A DNA stretch of 6,696 bases, taken from the NCBI GenBank assembly GCA_900544635.1, contig UQVV01000100.1, positions 1 through 6,696 of the forward strand, written 5' to 3'. The notes under the pieces are model-generated. The model made no database searches. It was given only the letters and a program-made list of their open reading frames with translations, and was not told where the DNA came from. Of the stretch, positions 1 to 5,759 are shown in pieces. The DNA is from an uncultured Cloacibacillus sp. Lineage in GTDB: Bacteria; Synergistota; Synergistia; Synergistales; Synergistaceae. How positions within the stretch are numbered: the first letter of the stretch is position 1; every line of letters begins with the position of its first letter. The position numbers were made by a program, and so were the translations under genes.

Positions 1-2
1 CC

Positions 3-674
3 GGGGATATCCGCGTGGACCGTGTGCGCGAGGTGCGGCGGGAGATATTCAACACCGCGCTCTCCGCTGGGGGACGCGCCGTGCACATCAAAGGCGCGGA
101 CAAGCTGAACGGCGCCAGTGCCAACGCCTTGCTGAAGGTGCTGGAGGAGCCGCCTGAGGGTGTGCTGTTTATCCTGACGGCGCCCAGCGAGGCGAACGTG
201 ATGGCCACCATCCGCAGCCGCTGCTGCGCCTATTCCCTGGCCCCCGTGGCCGAGGAGGTGTGCGCGGCGTATCTGAAGAAGCACTTTCCAAAGGAGCCTG
301 AGGCCGCTCGGTATGCGGCGCTGTTCGGTGGGAAGATCGGCAGTGCGAAGCGCTGCCTGGAGGACGCGGCCGGGCGGACGCTTTTGCTGGACGCGCTGAA
401 GCTGGCGGGCCTGGCCGAAAAACAGGACGTTTACGGCGCATTGGCGCTGCTTTCCAAATATGAAAAAGACCGCGCGGGCACACAGGCGCTTCTTGGCCTG
501 CTGCTGAACGTGTGCAGTGCTTCACTGCGGGGCAGCGAGGCGGCCCAAAGCCCTGTAAGCCCGGCCCGCGCCGCGCGCTGCGCAGGGGAAGCCGGAAAAA
601 AGGCCCGGCTGCTGGCAGGCAATGTCAGCGGTAAACTGGCGCTCACCTGCCTTGCCGCGCGCCTGACGGCATGA
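3..674 (+). CDS. holB: DNA polymerase III delta' subunit, 5'-truncated by the window edge
   Basis: This is the C-terminal part of the clamp-loader subunit delta', which with delta and tau/gamma opens the beta sliding clamp onto primed DNA. The reading frame is open back to the window edge, so the gene starts outside; the GTG at 15 is an internal codon, not a start. About 223 residues are visible, against roughly 300-330 for the family, so about the first 100 are missing. The segment KGADKLNGASANALLKVLEE is the AAA+ region typical of delta', followed by the SRC motif (TIRSRC, codons at 216-224), which in clamp loaders supplies the arginine that reaches a neighbouring subunit's ATP site. The rest is the helical collar region. 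The next gene is ricT, the usual holB neighbour in Firmicutes. Family identity is secure. Isoleucine and leucine codons are mostly ATC and CTG, as in the rest of the left piece. Confidence 0.93.
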   Translation, partial: GDIRVDRVREVRREIFNTALSAGGRAVHIKGADKLNGASANALLKVLEEPPEGVLFILTAPSEANVMATIRSRCCAYSLAPVAEEVCAAYLKKHFPKEPEAARYAALFGGKIGSAKRCLEDAAGRTLLLDALKLAGLAEKQDVYGALALLSKYEKDRAGTQALLGLLLNVCSASLRGSEAAQSPVSPARAARCAGEAGKKARLLAGNVSGKLALTCLAARLTA

Positions 675-814
675 GCCTGCGCTTTGGGCGGGAGGGCTTT
701 GCCGGCGGGCGGAGACTTTGCGCGGATATTTCTTCCCCGCGCCCCCACTCTCTTGATAAAACGCCGCTTCAAATGCCGCGGGCGGCGGAACTGACACCCA
801 TTGCAGCGGCGGCG

Positions 815-820
815 AAAGGA
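815..820 (+). promoter_or_regulatory. Shine-Dalgarno site of ricT
   Basis: AAAGGA lies 8 bases before the ATG at 829 and fixes that start. The 154 bases between holB and ricT hold no other gene that I can see, and no convincing promoter: a TTGATA at 753-758 has no matching -10 box. Confidence 0.75.
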
Positions 821-828
821 AAGAAGCT

Positions 829-1689
829 ATGACAAAAGTGATCGGCGTCCGCTTCAAAGCGAACGGCAAATCCTATTATTTCAGCCCCGGCGAGCTGGAA
901 CTCCAACAGGGGGACCACGTTATCGTGGAAACGGCCCGGGGAACAGAGTGCGGCGAGGTAGCAAAAGGCCCTCATGACGTGCCGGATTCCAGCATCGTCA
1001 AGCCGCTCAAGACGGTCACGCGCATGGCGGACGCCGTGGATGTGCGCCGCATGCAGCAGAACCGCGCGGACGAAAAACGCGCCTTTTCGGTGTGCGAGGA
1101 GCGCATTGCCAAGCACAAGCTGGACATGAAGCTGGTGGATGTGGAGTATACGCTGGACCGCAACAAGATCCTGTTCTACTTTACGGCCGACGGGCGCATC
1201 GACTTCCGTGACCTTGTCAAGGACCTTGCCGGTGTGTTCCGCACGCGCATCGAGCTGCGGCAGATCGGCGTACGGGACGAGAGCAAAATGCTGGGCGGCT
1301 TGGGTATTTGCGGCCAGCCGTTCTGCTGCAGCCGTTTTCTGCGGGATTTCCAGCCGGTGTCCATCAAAATGGCCAAGGAACAGGGCCTCTCGCTCAATCC
1401 GGCCAAAATCAGCGGCAGCTGCGGCCGCCTGATGTGCTGTCTTGCCTACGAGCAGCCGGCATATGAGTATCTGAACAGGATCACTCCGGGCGTGGGGAGC
1501 ATTGTCAAAACGCCTGAGGGAGTGGGCGCCGTGGTGGAGACCAATGTCATCTCCGGTACCCTGCGCGTGCGGATGGACCCCCCAGCCACCGGCTTCAAAA
1601 CGTTCCACAAGGACGAATGCCAGTATCTGCGCGGCGGCAAGCGCGCACCCATCGCGCCGGACCCGGAGCCGGAAGAGATCACCGAATGA
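829..1689 (+). CDS. ricT: PSP1-domain protein RicT (YaaT), iron-sulfur partner of RNase Y
   Basis: RicT belongs to the PSP1 C-terminal family. In Bacillus subtilis it forms a complex with RicA and RicF that carries two [4Fe-4S] clusters and directs RNase Y in mRNA processing, with effects on sporulation, competence and biofilm formation. The 286-residue length is normal. Two cysteine clusters are visible: GICGQPFCC (Cys161, 166, 167) and SGSCGRLMCC (Cys198, 203, 204). These match the family's conserved cysteines, so cluster binding is likely kept. The region after about residue 85 is the PSP1 core, and the tail from about 270 is Pro/Glu-rich and acidic. An AAAGGA Shine-Dalgarno site sits 8 bases before the ATG. 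It follows holB as in Bacillus. By hand count none of its 16 isoleucine codons is ATA, a useful contrast with genes right of 2800. A sporulation role is not shown by this sequence. Confidence 0.93.
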   Translation: MTKVIGVRFKANGKSYYFSPGELELQQGDHVIVETARGTECGEVAKGPHDVPDSSIVKPLKTVTRMADAVDVRRMQQNRADEKRAFSVCEERIAKHKLDMKLVDVEYTLDRNKILFYFTADGRIDFRDLVKDLAGVFRTRIELRQIGVRDESKMLGGLGICGQPFCCSRFLRDFQPVSIKMAKEQGLSLNPAKISGSCGRLMCCLAYEQPAYEYLNRITPGVGSIVKTPEGVGAVVETNVISGTLRVRMDPPATGFKTFHKDECQYLRGGKRAPIAPDPEPEEITE

Positions 1690-1691
1690 AC

Positions 1692-1748
1692 GCTTTTGCC
1701 CCGCGTAGGTCTGCGTCTGCCGGGCCGTGCGGGGAAAAGCTGTTTCCC
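1692..1748 (+). other. Overlapping inverted repeats after ricT
   Basis: GCTTTT plus CCCCGC (1692-1697 and 1699-1704, one extra G between) can pair with GCGGGGAAAAGC at 1729-1740, giving a 12-bp stem with one bulge and a 24-base loop. GGGAAA at 1732-1737 can instead pair with TTTCCC at 1743-1748 around a 5-base loop. The two pairings exclude each other. No clean T-run follows, so this is not a clear terminator. It could be a weak terminator or attenuator, or chance in GC-rich DNA. Confidence 0.3.
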
Positions 1749-1785
1749 GGCGTGTAAAAAGTGCGTGAAAGTGGCCCTGCGCCCC

Positions 1786-1813
1786 TTGAAAAATCCGCAT
1801 TTTATGTTAAAAT
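1786..1813 (+). promoter_or_regulatory. Sigma-A/sigma-70 type promoter for the ferredoxin gene
   Basis: TTGAAA at 1786-1791 is a -35 box and TAAAAT at 1808-1813 a -10 box, 16 bases apart. TG at 1805-1806, one base before the -10 box, makes it an extended -10 promoter. This is a short A/T-rich stretch in GC-rich surroundings. Transcription would start near 1820, leaving a leader of about 100 bases. A small hairpin (GAGGC 1825-1829 with GCCTC 1833-1837) sits at the predicted 5' end and might stabilise the message. Confidence 0.65.
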
Positions 1814-1919
1814 GAGAACACATGGAGGCACAGCCTCTGGCGGCTGCATGCGCTGACCCGCGCCGCTCGCGCACGCTGCCGTAAAAAATTCGATCGCGCG
1901 GAGAAGAGGATGGATACTT

Positions 1920-2090
1920 ATGGCTTACAAAATTTCTGACGACTGCATCGCTTGCGGCACCTGCGCTGGCGTGTGCCCGGTTTCTGCGATTTCCGAGGGC
2001 GACGGCAAGTATGTCATCGACGCGGACGCCTGCCTGGATTGCGGCACCTGCGCCGGCGAATGCCCGGTTTCCGCTATTTCCGAGGGTTGA
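1920..2090 (+). CDS. 56-residue 2[4Fe-4S] ferredoxin, clostridial type
   Basis: This small soluble electron carrier should hold two [4Fe-4S] clusters and pass low-potential electrons in anaerobic metabolism. Each half has the full CxxCxxCxxxCP motif: Cys9, 12, 15, 19 and Cys38, 41, 44, 48. In the classic fold the last cysteine of each motif joins the other half's cluster. The length of 56 is typical of clostridial ferredoxins. Residues 9-27 and 38-56 match at 16 of 19 positions, and their DNA at 48 of 57, so the ancestral duplication is very plain. The start is the ATG after GAGAAGAGGA at 1901-1910; an ATG at 1910 is out of frame. The gene has its own extended -10 promoter and a strong terminator, so it is probably a single-gene, well-expressed unit. 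In Bacillus this slot between ricT and trmN6 holds yabA. The exact redox partner cannot be told. Confidence 0.95.
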   Translation: MAYKISDDCIACGTCAGVCPVSAISEGDGKYVIDADACLDCGTCAGECPVSAISEG

Positions 2091-2123
2091 TTTCCCGGGA
2101 AAAGCAGAGCAAAGCAACAAAGA

Positions 2124-2155
2124 GGCGGGCACCGTGCGTGCCCGCCTTGCTTTTT
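2124..2155 (+). terminator. Rho-independent terminator of the ferredoxin gene
   Basis: GGCGGGCAC (2124-2132) and GTGCCCGCC (2138-2146) form a perfect 9-bp GC-rich stem with a 5-base loop. It is followed by TTGC and a run of five T (2151-2155), 33 bases after the ferredoxin stop codon. Confidence 0.88.
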
Positions 2156-2160
2156 CCTTA

Positions 2161-2205
2161 TTCAGGCGATTTCGGCCTCTGCATCCGCGAGGGGCCTGAA
2201 TTTTT
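2161..2205 (+). terminator. Second terminator-like hairpin ahead of the methyltransferase gene
   Basis: TTCAGGC (2161-2167) pairs exactly with GCCTGAA (2194-2200), and an inner CCTC (2176-2179) can pair with GAGG (2189-2192). TTTTT follows at 2201-2205. It could be a back-up terminator or an attenuator for the next gene, whose start lies 64 bases further on. The imperfect middle makes it weaker than the hairpin at 2124. Confidence 0.4.
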
Positions 2206-2252
2206 GATTTGAGCGGCCTCCTCTACTTGGGCGTGCCGCTGAAACCGATTCG

Positions 2253-2259
2253 AAAGGAG
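2253..2259 (+). promoter_or_regulatory. Shine-Dalgarno site that selects a TTG start
   Basis: AAAGGAG lies 9 bases before the TTG at 2269. A TTG at 2209 in the same frame has no such site and would add about 20 residues unlike the family, so 2269 is preferred. Confidence 0.75.
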
Positions 2260-2268
2260 CCTCCGCCT

Positions 2269-3312
2269 TTGCAGCAGGAACACCTTGCCAACGGCACACC
2301 CGTTTTCATCACGCAAAGCCACCGTTTTGGCCAGGATGCACTGCTGCTGGCTCACTTTTGCCGCGTGCGCCGCGCCGAGGCTGTGTGCGATCTGGGCACC
2401 GGCTGCGGGGTCATTCCCCTGCGCTGGCACGACAGAGGGCACCGCGGCCCATGCCTTGCGCTGGATATCGCGCCCGGCGCCGTAGCGCAGCTGCACGCGG
2501 CGGTGCAGGCTGCGGAGGCCTGGCATATCACGCCGGTCACAGCAGATCTGCGGGACCTTGCAGGCCTGCACCCATATGCCCAGAGCCGCGATGTCGTGGC
2601 CTGCAACCCGCCCTATTTTACAGGTGGGCGCGTCAGTCCGGACGCGGCGCGGGCGGGTGCGCGCCATGAGCTTTCCTGCACGATGCCCGATGTATGCGCG
2701 GCTGCGGGTCTGCTGCTGAAAGACGGCGGCAGGCTGTGTGTGTGCCAGCGTCCGGAACGCCTGGCGGACGTGCTGTGCGCAATGCGCGGCGCGCGCATTG
2801 AGGCGTGGGACGTTTCGGAGCCGAAGCTCAAGTCCGCGCAGTTTGAGATGATGCGCATGCGCGCCGAGGAGCGCGTGAAATTCAAATGCGGCGATTCGCT
2901 GACGCTCGAGCCAGACGAGGCGCCCGACACGATACTGCTCGACGCGCCATGCTCGGGCAGCGGGACGTGGGGCAGGCATCCCGAAGCGAAATGGCGCTGC
3001 TCGCCGGAGCAGGTCGAGGAAAACGGCAAGCTCCAGCGCAAACTGCTCGAACGCGCCGCGACGCTGCTCGCGCCCGGCGGCGTGCTCATGTACAGCACAT
3101 GCAGCCTCTTCCGCACAGAAAACGAAAAAATAGTCGCCGACGTAATGAGCCGCCATCCCGAGCTCGTCGAGCTCCCGGTCGAACGCAGGGCGGAGTTCAT
3201 GCGCCGCGGAAAACCCTACGGGACCGTCATAATGCCCGCGCTGCCGTGGGTCGACGGATTTTACATGGCGATGCTCGCGAAGCGCCGCCACGGCTCCGCG
3301 GAGGTGGAATAA
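2269..3312 (+). CDS. Chimeric reading frame: N-terminal TrmN6-type tRNA adenine methyltransferase joined to C-terminal RsmB 16S rRNA methyltransferase
   Basis: From the TTG at 2269 this encodes 347 residues made of two unrelated SAM-dependent enzymes. Residues 1 to about 178 are TrmN6-like (N6-methylation of A37 in tRNA1-Val): SAM motif DLGTGCG at 41-47 and the adenine-binding NPPY at 113-116, ending at AMRGARIE. The KRLRFVHP-type segment that normally follows is absent. From about residue 180 (AWDVSEPKLK) the sequence is RsmB-like (m5C967 of 16S rRNA): the post-motif-I acidic strand, DAPCSG with Cys228 (codon at 2950) and YSTCS with Cys278 (codon at 3100), the release and nucleophile cysteines of the family. 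RsmB's N-terminal NusB-like RNA-binding domain and SAM motif I are missing. Isoleucine codons go from 0 of 5 ATA before the join to 3 of 3 after it. Neither enzyme is complete, and the core elements do not combine into one normal domain. A mis-joined assembly is the likeliest cause; a true fusion is possible. Confidence 0.85.
   Translation: MQQEHLANGTPVFITQSHRFGQDALLLAHFCRVRRAEAVCDLGTGCGVIPLRWHDRGHRGPCLALDIAPGAVAQLHAAVQAAEAWHITPVTADLRDLAGLHPYAQSRDVVACNPPYFTGGRVSPDAARAGARHELSCTMPDVCAAAGLLLKDGGRLCVCQRPERLADVLCAMRGARIEAWDVSEPKLKSAQFEMMRMRAEERVKFKCGDSLTLEPDEAPDTILLDAPCSGSGTWGRHPEAKWRCSPEQVEENGKLQRKLLERAATLLAPGGVLMYSTCSLFRTENEKIVADVMSRHPELVELPVERRAEFMRRGKPYGTVIMPALPWVDGFYMAMLAKRRHGSAEVE
2790..2830. 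other. Probable join between two source genomes
   Basis: TrmN6 similarity ends at about 2802 and RsmB similarity begins at about 2803-2806. The GC-rich stretch GCGCGCATTGAGGCG at 2791-2805 could be microhomology shared by both sources. Gene context, codon habit and protein family all change here. The exact base cannot be set from this sequence alone. Confidence 0.75.
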
Positions 3313-4497
3313 ATGGGCAGAATACACCGCTGGGGCATGCTCGTCGCCTTCCTCGTCATCATAGGCTGCGCCTATCTCGGCGTTAAGATGGTCTTCGTCG
3401 AGGACAAGGACGTCGCCGTGCCCGGCGTCACGGGAATGCAGCTCGTAGACGCGCTCAACGCGCTCCAGACGCGTGGGCTGCTCGCGAAGGTGGACAAGGT
3501 AGACTCGTCCGCGCCCGAGGACACAGTCGTGGCGCAGAACCTCAGCGCCGGAGAGAAGGTCTCGAAGGGCAAGGTCGTCCTGCTCCGCGTCAGCAAGGGC
3601 GGAGCAGCGCAGGCGATACCCGACGTGCGCGGCCTCAAGTTCGAGGAGGGCGTCAAGATGCTCGGCGACGCCGGCTTCAAGGTCGACCGCGTCGTGCGCG
3701 TCACTGACAAGCTCACGCCCTCCGGCACCGTCATAGCGCAGAACCCCGCCGCGCCGCAGCGCGTCTCGTCGAACTGCATGGTGACGCTGCTCGTCAGCAG
3801 CGGCGCGAAGGGAGAGAACTCCTTCGTCGCCGTCCCCGACCTGCGCGGCTACGGACAGCAGGCGGCGATAGACATGATTGAACAGCTCGGCCTGCGCCTC
3901 GGACAGACCTCCGAGTCGCCCTCCGACGCAGTGCCCGAGGGCAGCGTGCTCTCGTCGCGTCCCAAGGCCGGCAGCCGCGTCCCCGCGGGCTCGCTCGTCA
4001 GCCTGACCTTCGCGCGCGCGCCTCTGCCCACGGATGCGCCGCCCGTCGAAGCGCCGCCCGCCAACGACCAGGACCCCGCGCGGGCCGAGGCCGTGCGCAA
4101 GGTCGTGATAAAAGAGACCAAGCCCGTGACGATACCGACGAAGCTGCCGGCGCGCGACGAAACGCAGGTAGTCGAAGCTCCAGCGCAGCCCGCTCAGACC
4201 GAGACGCAGCCGGAGGCCGCGGCACAGCCCGCGCAGCCCCAGCCGCAGGAGCAGCCTCAGCAGGCCGCGCGCCCGACGGGCCCGCAGAAGACCGCGAAGG
4301 TGCGCTACCAGGTGCCGCCGCTGTCCAAGCCGCTCTCCCTCAAAATTGAGCTCATGGACGACTACGGCACGCGCGTGCTGAAGGACGGCACGGCGAAGAG
4401 CGGCGAATACATCTCGCTCAACGTCCCCTACTCGGGCGAGGCGAGAGTGACGATCTATCTCGGAGGCGAATTCGTATGGCAGGACCGCTACAACTAA
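3313..4497 (+). CDS. Membrane-anchored protein with three PASTA domains and no kinase domain
   Basis: PASTA domains bind peptidoglycan fragments or beta-lactam-like ligands and usually sit outside the membrane on Ser/Thr kinases (PrkC/PknB) or penicillin-binding proteins. Here a short basic start (MGRIHR) and a hydrophobic segment at about 8-29 form a signal anchor. Cys19 in VIIGC resembles a lipobox, but hydrophobicity continues past it, so an anchor is likelier. PASTA repeats follow at about 33-97, 99-165 and 170-235, each beginning VPGVTG, IPDVRG or VPDLRG. Residues 236-325 are a Pro/Gln/Ala-rich spacer, perhaps crossing the wall or periplasm. Residues 326-394 look like a small beta-rich domain that I do not recognise. 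No kinase or transpeptidase motif is present. The ATG directly follows the upstream stop, with GGAGGTG at 3300-3306 six bases ahead, so it is cotranscribed with rsmB. Seven of 12 isoleucine codons are ATA. A cell-wall sensing or scaffolding role is inference. Confidence 0.88.
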   Translation: MGRIHRWGMLVAFLVIIGCAYLGVKMVFVEDKDVAVPGVTGMQLVDALNALQTRGLLAKVDKVDSSAPEDTVVAQNLSAGEKVSKGKVVLLRVSKGGAAQAIPDVRGLKFEEGVKMLGDAGFKVDRVVRVTDKLTPSGTVIAQNPAAPQRVSSNCMVTLLVSSGAKGENSFVAVPDLRGYGQQAAIDMIEQLGLRLGQTSESPSDAVPEGSVLSSRPKAGSRVPAGSLVSLTFARAPLPTDAPPVEAPPANDQDPARAEAVRKVVIKETKPVTIPTKLPARDETQVVEAPAQPAQTETQPEAAAQPAQPQPQEQPQQAARPTGPQKTAKVRYQVPPLSKPLSLKIELMDDYGTRVLKDGTAKSGEYISLNVPYSGEARVTIYLGGEFVWQDRYN

Positions 4498-4509
4498 CCG
4501 AACTCAAAA

Positions 4510-4514
4510 AGGGA
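4510..4514 (+). promoter_or_regulatory. Shine-Dalgarno site fixing the rpe start
   Basis: AGGGA, six bases before the ATG at 4521, chooses that start over an in-frame ATG at 4476. The latter overlaps the PASTA gene and would add 15 residues not seen in the family. Confidence 0.7.
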
Positions 4515-4520
4515 CGCCGT

Positions 4521-5171
4521 ATGCTCATAGCGCCGTCGCTGCTCTCCGCCGACGCGCTCGACATCGGCGGACACATCGAACGGCTCGAGGGCGAGGCCGA
4601 CTGGCTCCACGTCGACATAATGGACGGCCACTTCGTCCCGAACCTCTCCTACGGCCCCGCGCTCGTCAAGGCGCTGCGCAGGCGCTGGCCCGAGGCCTTC
4701 CTCGATGTCCACGTGATGGCAGAGCCCGCCGAGGACTTCGTCGACATGTTCCTCGCGGCGGGCCCGTCGCTGCTCACGGTACACGCCGAGGCGGCGAAGC
4801 ACATCCACCGCGTGCTGCAAAAGATAAAGGACGCCGGCGTGCTCGCGGGCGTTTCGCTCAACCCTGGGACTCCCGTGTGTATGATTGAGCCCGTGCTTTA
4901 CATGGCGGACCTTGTGCTCGTTATGTCGGTCAACCCGGGCTACGGCGGTCAGTCCTTCATCCCGGAGATGCTCGACAAGGTGCGCGAGCTGCGTATGCGC
5001 CGCGCCGAGCTCGGACTCGGATATCTCATCGAAATCGACGGAGGCGTGAACCTTCAGAACGCCGCTGCGGTCTGCGAGGCCGGATGCGACGCAGCCGTCG
5101 CCGGCAACGCGGTATTCGGCCAGCCGAACCCCGCCGAAGTGATAAGAAAAATGCGCGCGTCGCTCGAATAA
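4521..5171 (+). CDS. rpe: Ribulose-phosphate 3-epimerase
   Basis: This cytosolic TIM-barrel enzyme interconverts ribulose 5-phosphate and xylulose 5-phosphate in the pentose phosphate pathway, using a divalent metal. From the ATG at 4521 it has 216 residues, close to the usual 220. It opens with IAPSLLSAD, the family signature at the first strand. HVDIMDGHFVPN gives His30 and Asp32; DVHVM gives His64; EIDGGV gives Asp173. Together these are the metal ligands, with Asp32 and Asp173 as the acid-base pair. NPGYGGQSF at 138-146 is the phosphate-binding and lid loop. All key residues are present, so it should be active. It starts 23 bases after the PASTA stop and is last in the rsmB-PASTA-rpe run, closed by a strong terminator. 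In Bacillus the rsmB, prkC and rpe genes also share a cluster. Confidence 0.97.
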   Translation: MLIAPSLLSADALDIGGHIERLEGEADWLHVDIMDGHFVPNLSYGPALVKALRRRWPEAFLDVHVMAEPAEDFVDMFLAAGPSLLTVHAEAAKHIHRVLQKIKDAGVLAGVSLNPGTPVCMIEPVLYMADLVLVMSVNPGYGGQSFIPEMLDKVRELRMRRAELGLGYLIEIDGGVNLQNAAAVCEAGCDAAVAGNAVFGQPNPAEVIRKMRASLE

Positions 5172-5193
5172 CGACGCCGTCGTAAAATATGCG

Positions 5194-5225
5194 AAAAGGC
5201 CGCGGCTTCGTCCCGCGGCCTTTTT
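5194..5225 (+). terminator. Rho-independent terminator after rpe
   Basis: GGCCGCGG (5198-5205) pairs perfectly with CCGCGGCC (5213-5220) across a 7-base loop. AAAA before (5194-5197) and TTTTT after (5221-5225) extend the stem and give the U-tract. The symmetry could let it act on both strands. It lies 22 bases after the rpe stop. Confidence 0.92.
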
Positions 5226-5278
5226 CGTACCCGCGCGCCCATACGCGCCGGGCATGGCGCGGCGGTGCGCCGAAAGCA

Positions 5279-5309
5279 TTGGCGCGCGCCGCCTCCGCGA
5301 TAGTAGAAT
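5279..5309 (+). promoter_or_regulatory. Possible promoter for the DUF4491/DUF4405 genes
   Basis: TTGGCG (5279-5284) and TAGAAT (5304-5309) could be -35 and -10 boxes, but the 19-base spacing is long. A promoter is expected here because a strong terminator precedes and two same-strand genes follow. A second TAGAAT at 5309-5314 makes the exact box uncertain. Confidence 0.35.
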
Positions 5310-5363
5310 AGAATCCGTGAAAATATCCGCGCGCCATCGCGCGCCGAAAGGGGAGCGGAGCGA

Positions 5364-5666
5364 GTGAACCTGCTCGGAATCGAGGCCGCAGTCATATCGT
5401 TCGTCTGCATCGGGATATTCCATCCCGTCGTGATAAAGGCCGAATATTACTTCTCGTCGCGCTGCTGGCCCGCATTCCTCGCCGCGGGCGCGTTCTGCTG
5501 CGCCGCGTCGCTCTTCGCGGAATCGCCGCTGCTCTCTGTCGCGCTAGGCTCGCTCGGCTGCACGTGCCTCTGGTGCATAATCGAGCTTAAAGAGCAGGAA
5601 CGCCGCGTCGCGCGAGGCTGGTTCCCGGAAAATCCTAAACGGCGCGCAAAGCGCGGCAGAGAATAA
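5364..5666 (+). CDS. DUF4491 family small membrane protein
   Basis: This is a 100-residue protein of unknown function that I recognise as the DUF4491 family, at about its normal length. The start is a GTG at 5364 with AGGGGAG (5349-5355) eight bases ahead. Three hydrophobic stretches are visible at about 3-24, 35-53 and 55-73. The conserved stretch FHPVVIKAEYYF (19-30) lies between the first two; IELKEQERRVARGWFPENPK (73-92) follows the last one and leads into a strongly basic tail (PKRRAKRGRE). By the positive-inside rule the tail probably faces the cytoplasm. Cysteines at 15, 34, 45, 46, 66, 68 and 71 are many for its size, but no cofactor motif is evident. It is the first gene after the rpe terminator, with the DUF4405 gene 93 bases on. 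Family membership is fairly sure; no role can be given. Confidence 0.8.
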   Translation: MNLLGIEAAVISFVCIGIFHPVVIKAEYYFSSRCWPAFLAAGAFCCAASLFAESPLLSVALGSLGCTCLWCIIELKEQERRVARGWFPENPKRRAKRGRE

Positions 5667-5759
5667 AATGTACGTGACGGACGCCGCGCCGCGGAAGCGC
5701 GCCGGAAACTTCGGAGACGCGCGAAACCTCCGCCAATCTCGTGAAAGAAGCGCCGCCGA

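Noticed and set aside
769..1800. 343-residue frame on the - strand opposite ricT
   Set aside because: It is the shadow of ricT in GC-rich DNA. The product is rich in His, Arg and Ala with no recognisable motif, while ricT has full family motifs and a good ribosome site.
2158..3327. 389-residue frame on the - strand opposite the hybrid methyltransferase
   Set aside because: The + strand frame carries clear methyltransferase motifs; the antisense product has no family features. It crosses the join only because stop codons are scarce in GC-rich DNA.
3313..4497. Reading the PASTA protein as PrkC or a penicillin-binding protein
   Set aside because: There is no protein kinase domain and no transpeptidase SxxK or KTG motif; only the PASTA repeats are shared.
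5320..5345. GCGCG-type inverted repeat just before the DUF4491 ribosome site
   Set aside because: GCGCGC strings recur throughout this GC-rich region, so a short match here is expected by chance.
4494..5423. 309-residue frame on the - strand opposite rpe
   Set aside because: It runs through rpe, which has every catalytic residue, and through the rpe terminator, and shows no motif of its own.
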